A stretch of 64,000 nucleotides of DNA from Hysterangium stoloniferum (Eukaryota > Basidiomycota > Agaricomycetes > Hysterangiales > Hysterangiaceae), in the NCBI GenBank assembly GCA_015178975.1, contig WHVD01000161.1, positions 117,158 through 181,157 on the forward strand, given 5' to 3'. This document shows, piece by piece, positions 57,685-64,000 of this stretch (position 1 is its first letter; every line of letters begins with the position of its first letter). The notes below the pieces were generated by a model that saw nothing but the letters and a program-made list of their open reading frames with translations, ran no database searches and was not told the DNA's origin. Position numbers and translations under genes: made by a program.

Positions 57685-58180
57685 CTATGTACTGAGTGGT
57701 ATCTTTCTTACAACGAATTGGTGTATACTAGCTATTTCAGGTGTCTACTAGCAAGTAAACAATAATATATAAGGTAACAACCCAAATCAAAGTAACAGGC
57801 ATACTATGGTATTATAGAAAACCTCACCTACATCCTGACAGTGCTGCGGTGTCACTGACAACATCATAGCCCCTGAACTCCTTGAAAACAGAGTCCTCCA
57901 TGGGGCCGACACCACCCATCATCCATTCCATGCCATCCATCCCCTGACTCTTTTGAGAAGTAAGAATATAAAAATATGTAATGACATTCACACTACAAGC
58001 AACGAGACTGACCACCAGGTATAGTTGGCAATCCGGAATACTCATACTATTCCTGTTCAACCCCACACACACTCTAGTTGTTGCCATGCCTTTGTGGATT
58101 AGTGTGTATTTGTGTTCTCACCGAGACTATGAAATTAATATATTTCTTGTTGTCGTTGTTATTGGCACATAAATCATTAT
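57685..58180. repeat. C segment of B copy 8, joined to an LTR remnant
   Basis: Up to about 58060 it matches 48640-49060. The minus-strand peptide QGMDGMEWMMGGVGPMEDSV of the possible 5' exon is open from an ATG at 58042 on. From 58085 to 58180 follows sequence also seen at 43985-44080 (an LTR-like remnant). 58181-58391 shows nothing. Confidence 0.55.
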
Positions 58181-58391
58181 GAGAAAACCTTTCCCACTGC
58201 TGTTGATTCAAATAGTGCTCCAAGCTTTGAGCTGGATGAGGCATATCAATCGGCAAAGCTGTGTCCTGCCATCCAGATAAATACATTGCATACCTCCTGC
58301 TCTCTTTCTCACATACTGATGTTCGTATACTATTATATTAGGAACCTATCAGAGAGCTTTGCAAGGGGAATCCAAAGTAGTGCTACAATAG

Positions 58392-58575
58392 TGTAAGCCT
58401 GGTGGCTTACGACATACTGATTACATTATCACAGACGTGCATAGTAGTTTTTTCATATCGTTTTACTTACCGTCATCATCGTGTACCGTACTCGCTGTTC
58501 TCGAGGAATACAGTTTGGTCCTATCAACATCTGGACCAATGCCAATGTAAGGCTGCATTAGACAGCAGCCTTTCA
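58392..58575. mobile_element. Possible solo LTR, 184 bp, target duplication AATAG
   Basis: It starts TGTAAGCCTGG like the LTR at 8447, ends CCTTTCA, and is flanked by AATAG at 58387-58391 and 58576-58580. The 3' end does not resemble that of the 8447 element, so the match of the flanks could be chance. Confidence 0.4.
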
Positions 58576-58781
58576 AATAGGGTATCATGCGGGCTGTGAA
58601 TCCTGAGATTGAGGGCAACACCGATCTCACCCGTATAATGAAATTATTCATCTTGGCACTGCAGCGCCCCTCATGACTTAATCTATGCTATTCGTGGTAA
58701 GGCTGCATTAGTTTCCCCATATTTTGGTTCCTGAAAGCCAATTATAGTGTTAGTTCACCAAAGCTGGCCGCAGCCAACTAT

Positions 58782-59069
58782 TGTAAGGTTCGGCTTTATA
58801 GATAGCGTAATCCTTCAGTTGAGCTCTTTACGAAGCGAAACGCACAGAGTAGGAATAGGCTCCAATTCGAAAAAGACCCCCCTAACTAATGGGGGGGTTC
58901 ACCTATTTATGCTAGCCCTCCTAAGCTAGGTTCCCTGACAACCTCTTATACGTCTGAAACCCTCTAATGATCGAAAACTTCCAGCGTCTTCTCTTTACCC
59001 CTTACCATCTAAGACTAGGGCAGTTACCTGCCCGATTTATCGTCTGCCACCAAGTCTGCTCCCGTTACA
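58782..59069 (-). mobile_element. Probable 3' LTR of the Ty3/gypsy element, 288 bp
   Basis: On the minus strand it starts TGTAACGGGAGC right after a purine tract (GTGGGAGGGCGGG) that fits a polypurine primer, and it ends CGAACCTTACA. A G/C hairpin (CCCCCC ... GGGGGG around ATTAGTTA) lies at about 58877-58900. The other LTR is outside the window, so identity of the two ends cannot be checked. Confidence 0.6.
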
Positions 59070-59116
59070 CCCGCCCTCCCACACTGCACAGCAGTGTGCA
59101 CAGTATTGCAAACGGG

Positions 59117-61543
59117 TCAATCGTGTAATTCCAACACTCCCTGCTCCAACTCATCGAGATCATCGCTCCAGTACCCTCCTTCTCCCCACACATCAACCAC
59201 CATACCCTCAGTGCACACCCTGCTCCCTTGTGCCACAGCTGTGTCCTCACGTGTGGTGGGTGCTTCCAATTCTGGTCTGCATCTGTCTATGCCGCTCACT
59301 GCCGACTTAGAGGGCTGGCCACGTCTGTCCTGGTGGGACACAGCATCGAGGCGTTGCTGAAGAGATGGTGCCGACTGTGTTGGGGCGCTCTTATGCGGCT
59401 TGGTCCTGCGACAGGAAGCACTCAAAGCATGCTGTTGGTGTGTTGTTGGGAACCTATGGGAGCTGTCTGGGTGTGCAGACAGCCTTTCCACTAGTGGCAT
59501 TTGGCATTGCTCTTGCCAGGTCCGGCACCGTTCCCTGGTGCGAGGCTTAGCCATAGGGACGGTTTGTGGCCTGTTGATATTATGCTGTGCTTTGAGGATC
59601 TGACGATGCATTGACTCTAGGTGCCCCATTCGCAGATCCCAAGCAACCTGTACCCCCCTAAGCGCGCTATCGCGGACAGCAGCCATCGTTGCTGTCAAAA
59701 TTTCCATAGAGACCTGTGTGGGTAGCCCCTGTGCCTCCATGGTGGGTAAGTCCTGCTCAGTGCTTGGACGTACTGATCCCACATAAATAGCAGATGCCTC
59801 TTTAGCGCTAGACCCAACAGATTGATGTCGACCACCCCCTGGCATCACAGACATTTGTGCGACCTTGATGTGATCGGTGGACTGACCTCGGCCTTGCGGC
59901 AACAAACGGACACTCAAAACGCCCAAGGCCTCCATGTATGCCTGCAATGGCTGCATGTGTTGAATCTCCTTGTATGGTAACCACGTCTTCTCACCTGTGT
60001 TCCACAACACCTCAAACAAGGCATCAATGCCTTTTCCCGAGTGAGCCAAAATTCTTTCTACCGCCCACTCTCGTTGCTGACTGCCAAAGCCAGGGATTTG
60101 TCTCAGCTGCCTACCTGGGAAGAGCTGGTTGTCATTTGGGATATGGATACGAAGTAAAGACATGTGAAAGGAAGGGTTAATTCCCTGCTTCTTTAACTCC
60201 ACTGACAGGTCCAGCTCATAGATTGCACCTGGCTCCAATACGCGGGTGATCCTAAAAGGGCCAATGTATTTCGGCAGCAATTTGCGTGCCCGATGCTTTG
60301 GCAAATGTAAGTTTTTCGTGGACAGATAAACAAGGTCATTGATGCTAAACTTGGCAGCCCTCCTATGGCGGTTTGCCTGTCGCGTCTGCTTGACCCTTGC
60401 CGCCAGGATTTCATCATGGGCACTCATTATGGCCAGCTTCATGCGTTCTGCAAAGGCAAGAACGCCGGGATATTGTGTGTTGCTTTCCCAGAGCAACGGC
60501 CATGGCATCCGGCCATAATTCAAGAAGAATGGTGAGAACCCGGTCGTTTCAGAGGTAGCGTTATTCATAGCAAACTCAATCGCAGGCAGTTTTGACACCC
60601 AATCCTTCTGGTTTGGTGCTATACACTGCCTCAGCATCTGTGTCATCGTTCTATTTGCTCGCTCAGTCGCTCCATCCGTTTGAGGATGGTATGCCGAAGA
60701 CATCCTCAATTCAACCCCTATTAACCGGTGAAGGTCTCTCCAGAACAGGCTCATAAATAATGAGTCTCGATCACTGATTATCTTGAGCGGCAGGCTATGC
60801 AGCTTGTAAACATGCTCGAATATTACTTCAGCCATTTGTGTAGCAGTATAATTGCCCCGTGCTGGAACTAAGTGAACCATGCACGTTAAATGGTCAATAA
60901 TGACACAGATGTTATCAAACTTCCCAAGGCGGTTCTTGGACAGTGGTAATGGTCCCACAAAATCGACTCCAATTGCCTCCCATGGTTGTGAGGGCACCTC
61001 CAATGAACGAAGATGTCCCTGCGGCTTCTGAGTATCTGATTTCGACGTCACACACACACTGCAAGACCTGCAAAACAACTCGACATCCTTGGTTAAAGAC
61101 GGCCACCATACATTAGATCGTAGGTATGTGGCAGTTTTCCTTGCCCCTAAGTATGCCAGGATCGAGTGAGCGTGCGAGATAATTATTTCCCGCACCCTTC
61201 GAATGCCTACCATAATATCCGGGATACACAGTAAGTTGACCTTCTCTAACTTCAGAAACAAGAGGCCCTCCTGCAATGTAAACCCCTTATACTCCAGGGG
61301 TGCTGCCCATATCTTAGCGAAGAAGTCATCCGATCCATACTGTTGTCGAAGTGCATCCAGGATGTGGATGTCTGGGTGACCCTCTGAGATTATCCTCGCT
61401 AGCAGAAACTCAGAACGTGTGTTTGTCTGAATCCCCAGTAACTCGCCCTCCATTGCCAATTGTGAGGTGTATCCTATGTCATCCTGCCGACTATTGTTGC
61501 CTGACTGATCCAGCCCTTCTTGCAAACTAGAATCTGCACCCCA
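59117..61543 (-). CDS. Ty3/gypsy integrase with chromodomain (3' part of pol)
   Basis: About 800 residues follow an in-frame TAA (61546-61544). The zinc part (HAHSILAYLGARKT ... CRSCSVC) is followed by the integrase core with VDFVGPLP (Asp), IISDRDSLF (Asp) and HPQTDGATERANRT (Glu). Then come a GPY/F-like part (KYIGPFRITRVL) and a chromodomain (EWAVERILAHSG, LFEVLWNTGEKTWLPY). The core triad is intact. After the chromodomain comes an unusual tail of about 230 Ser/Pro/Arg-rich residues ending in an acidic DDLDELEQGVLELHD. The enzyme inserts the cDNA copy. The chromodomain would direct it to marked chromatin (known for chromoviruses). Confidence 0.85.
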   Translation of the reverse strand, partial: WGADSSLQEGLDQSGNNSRQDDIGYTSQLAMEGELLGIQTNTRSEFLLARIISEGHPDIHILDALRQQYGSDDFFAKIWAAPLEYKGFTLQEGLLFLKLEKVNLLCIPDIMVGIRRVREIIISHAHSILAYLGARKTATYLRSNVWWPSLTKDVELFCRSCSVCVTSKSDTQKPQGHLRSLEVPSQPWEAIGVDFVGPLPLSKNRLGKFDNICVIIDHLTCMVHLVPARGNYTATQMAEVIFEHVYKLHSLPLKIISDRDSLFMSLFWRDLHRLIGVELRMSSAYHPQTDGATERANRTMTQMLRQCIAPNQKDWVSKLPAIEFAMNNATSETTGFSPFFLNYGRMPWPLLWESNTQYPGVLAFAERMKLAIMSAHDEILAARVKQTRQANRHRRAAKFSINDLVYLSTKNLHLPKHRARKLLPKYIGPFRITRVLEPGAIYELDLSVELKKQGINPSFHMSLLRIHIPNDNQLFPGRQLRQIPGFGSQQREWAVERILAHSGKGIDALFEVLWNTGEKTWLPYKEIQHMQPLQAYMEALGVLSVRLLPQGRGQSTDHIKVAQMSVMPGGGRHQSVGSSAKEASAIYVGSVRPSTEQDLPTMEAQGLPTQVSMEILTATMAAVRDSALRGVQVAWDLRMGHLESMHRQILKAQHNINRPQTVPMAKPRTRERCRTWQEQCQMPLVERLSAHPDSSHRFPTTHQQHALSASCRRTKPHKSAPTQSAPSLQQRLDAVSHQDRRGQPSKSAVSGIDRCRPELEAPTTREDTAVAQGSRVCTEGMVVDVWGEGGYWSDDLDELEQGVLELHD

Positions 61544-63183
61544 TTATGTATCTGCATTGGCCACCCCTTTTCCCGGTTGTCCCTTATGTCTCTTGCTCTG
61601 AGTCTTCAACCCTGCCAGAGTTGCATAAGATGGGCGTGAGCGTGTGGCCAGCCTGCTGGACCGTCTGGTTGCCTCTGTTAACACCACTGCTGCTAACCCT
61701 GTATACAGTGGTGTCGACATGCTGTTGAGGCAGCCTCCTTGTGGCCTGTAAGGTACTCCTCTCTCCTCCTCGTCCCCCTCAGGAGTCTCACTTACATATT
61801 CTGTTTCCGCCTGAACGGTTCCGAGTGGTTCATCACTGTAAATGCGGGACAGTGCATCAGCAAAAGTATTCGCCTGGCCAGGAATGTACTGGATCTCAAA
61901 ATCGAATTCATTGAGCAGGTCTAGCCACCTTGTCTGCCTGGGGGACAAACTTCTTTGTGTAAGTATATATTCTATGCCCTTATGGTCAGTACAAATCCAA
62001 AATTTTACCCCCAACAGCTGTGGCCGAAACCGTTTCAATGATTCCACAATGGCTAGGAGCTCCTGTTCATGCACAGGATAGTTCTGTTGAGCCAAGTTGA
62101 ATTTCCCAGACCAAAAGGACACCACAGCCGCTTTTTGAAAGTCGTCCCCTTGGCTGAGAATGCCACTCGCTCCCGTTAAGGAAGCGTCAGTTACCAAATT
62201 AATAGTGGAATGGCCTGGTGAGTAATCTAATGCAATGCGATACTTGTCACAATGAGACTGAACAATCCGCTTAACCTCTTCAAAGGCACATTGCTCAGTT
62301 GCTCCCCACCTCCATGGTCTGTTTACCCCTGTCTGATTAGCCAGGATGGCCATCGGGATTCTTACCCCTTCACAGTTGTTCGCAAGGTATCCTACTGCCC
62401 CCAAAAACCCAGCCAACAGTAACTTGTTTGTCAGAATTTTCCAGTTCGTGACTGAGTCCACCTTATGGGGGTCCATTTTTATCCCTTTATCATTGACCAC
62501 ATGACCTAGAACTCGCAATTCAGGAGCAAATAAGTGCATTTTGTCGACAGCCAGGTATAGCTTCTCTTGACAGAGCACCGTAAACACGGTATGTAAATGC
62601 TTCACATGATCGCCAATGGAATCTGAATATACGACTATATCATCCAGATAGACATCCATGAAAACGCCAATGTAAGGAGCGAATAGGTGGTTCATCAACG
62701 TCTGGTATGTGGACGGCCCATTGCAATCGCCAATCTGTAACGTTAAGCTTTCCATAGTGCCATCTGGAGAGGTAAACAATGTCCGATGGACATGCTCTGG
62801 CACCACTCGAATCTGCTCGTATGCATCCTTTCCATCTATTAAACTCCGATACTTATGCCGCACAATGTTCCTTAGAATGGCTTCAATATCCGGCAAGGGT
62901 GTAGCCAGCTTATACGTGTTAGCATTCTGCTCACGTTTATCCACTACCGTGCGAATCCGCAGCTTTCCATCAGCTTTTGGAGGCTTAGGAATGATGAGCA
63001 TAGGACATGCGTTTGTACCCGTGGCTACCCGCCATCTCCCATTCCTCAGGTACGCTGTTTTCTTTTCCTGCCATAGAGCCCTCATTGCTTCTGGACACTT
63101 AGAAGGCCGCCATGAATAGATTTTACCCTCGTCAATTATTGGAATGGTATGATTCACTGCCCGTAGTGGAGGGCAGCCCTGTC
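61544..63183 (-). CDS. Ty3/gypsy reverse transcriptase and RNase H
   Basis: Open from a stop near 63183 to the TAA at 61544, about 545 residues. RT motifs are PKADGKLRIRTVVDKRE, DGKDAYEQI, LQIGDCNGPSTYQ and VYLDDIVVYSD (YLDD active site). RNase H motifs are VTDASLTGASG, HEQELLAIVESLKRF, CTDHKGIEYI and FADALSRI. All catalytic acids are present. The frame begins in the linker (PPLRAVNHTIPI) and lies one base off the protease frame, with which it overlaps by about 50 bp. It is in the same frame as the integrase part, separated only by one TAA. Confidence 0.85.
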
Positions 63184-64000
63184 AGTGCAGTGTCTGGGTC
63201 TAAGTCCGCTGCTTCAGCTCGCAATTCGGCCTTTAAACTATCAAGCTCATCCTCGAAAACTTCAGCAACGGCGGACCGCAGTGTCTCGACGGCATCTCCT
63301 TCCATTGGTAGTGGCTGGCTAGACCCAATGTTAACTCTTGTAGGATTCAAGCCTAGCATCACTCTATGTTGAAAAATAAACAGGGTTCCTAAAATCAAAT
63401 CATAGGAATCGAGATTGGCAACATCAAAACGACGTGAACAATTTATGTTCTGGTATACAAACTGAGCAGGCGCCGAATAATTGATTTTTGATCTCGACCC
63501 GTGAACAGCCAATTGCACAGTGAGTGGTTTGAGCAGTGGATTCTTAGTAACTCCTAGCTGATCAACCAACGTTGTGGACATAAAATCTGCAAGTGACCCA
63601 CTATCAATTAGAGCTTTCACAGGTCGTCCATTTATGAATGCTTCAATGACAACTGGCTTGGGCAGCCACCGAGTAAAATCCTTGGGCTGCATTGAAGTAT
63701 GCTCGACTGTCTCAATACCTTCATTTTTTAATTGACTCCGTTTAGGTCCTAATGTTTTCCTCCTGGTGACATGGGCAGCATTTGCGAAAACAATAGGTTC
63801 CGACGACTCCTCCTGGGATACTGCCCGAGTCAATATATCAGGTACGGTCCACCCCTCATGCTGTAAATGGTCGGTTGTCACAGTATATCTTTTCCGTAAT
63901 TCCCGATCGTGAATCTCATAGACCCCTGCAGTAAAGGAAACTCGGAATCGCTGCCGCTCCACTCCATTTACATCGTTAAAAACACTTGTCTTATAGTAGA
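63132..64000 (-). CDS. Ty3/gypsy Gag end and protease (partial, runs off the window)
   Basis: The frame is open from the right edge to the stop at 63132. The retropepsin-type protease has VKALIDSGSLADFMS with the catalytic Asp-Ser-Gly and, 60 or so residues on, YDLILGTLFIFQH. The first 100 residues are probably the end of Gag or a linker. Downstream the frame ends in GSESYHSNN, while the RT frame has already opened. The Gag start, nucleocapsid and 5' LTR lie outside. Confidence 0.75.
   Translation of the reverse strand, partial: YYKTSVFNDVNGVERQRFRVSFTAGVYEIHDRELRKRYTVTTDHLQHEGWTVPDILTRAVSQEESSEPIVFANAAHVTRRKTLGPKRSQLKNEGIETVEHTSMQPKDFTRWLPKPVVIEAFINGRPVKALIDSGSLADFMSTTLVDQLGVTKNPLLKPLTVQLAVHGSRSKINYSAPAQFVYQNINCSRRFDVANLDSYDLILGTLFIFQHRVMLGLNPTRVNIGSSQPLPMEGDAVETLRSAVAEVFEDELDSLKAELRAEAADLDPDTALTGLPSTTGSESYHSNN

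Overview
The window reads as nuclear DNA of a filamentous fungus, most likely a mushroom-forming basidiomycete (Agaricomycotina). This is an inference from the short GT-AG introns (about 45-85 bp), a hydrolase/NB-ARC/TPR NLR-type gene, a chromodomain Ty3-type retrotransposon and a dense load of nested LTR, Tc1 and poly(A)-tailed insertions. It is a repeat-rich accessory region, not a housekeeping region.

The main finding is a gene family I do not recognise, called family B here. Small open frames on the minus strand join, through short introns, into one gene. Three copies (3948-5834, 46333-48220, 54642-56532) keep the same five exons. Every size difference between them is a multiple of three, and none has a stop or frameshift. 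They predict proteins of 538, 544 and 542 residues from a conserved methionine, perhaps longer at the N terminus. At least five broken copies lie at about 18.0-20.2, 22.4-22.7, 27.6-28.0, 30.1-30.5 and 50.0-50.6 kb. Each full copy belongs to a larger repeated block (A'-B-C-A on the plus strand). That block is seen at about 2.4-8.8 kb and 44.2-50.0 kb, with a recombinant copy at 50.0-53.3 kb.

The second real gene is on the plus strand at 23448-26883. It has six exons and encodes an alpha/beta-hydrolase (SesB-like) - NB-ARC - TPR protein, an NLR architecture typical of fungi. A perfect 9-bp-arm inverted repeat with CGG/CCG ends lies about 115 bp upstream. A 5-bp deletion cuts off the last TPR repeat.

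Layout: 1-8.8 kb, A repeats, a D repeat and the first B gene; 8.4-12.6 kb, a solo LTR and a scrambled Ty1/copia relic ending in a head-to-head palindrome; 12.6-18 kb, D and F repeats with three poly(A)-tailed insertions; 18-22.7 kb, decayed B copies carrying an LTR and a MITE; 23.3-27.2 kb, the NLR gene; 27.2-33.9 kb, B remnants, an unknown ORF and LTR-like DNA; 33.9-42 kb, nested solo LTRs including one with thirty 19-bp units, a copia fragment and a Tc1 transposase relic; 42-58 kb, the B-containing blocks with solo LTRs, a poly(A) element and a tRNA-like gene; 58.4-64 kb, a Ty3/gypsy chromovirus on the minus strand that runs off the right edge.

No operons, CRISPR arrays or bacterial signals are expected or seen. 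Several solo LTRs could be confirmed from perfect 5-bp target duplications. All similarity statements were made by eye within the window, without database searches.
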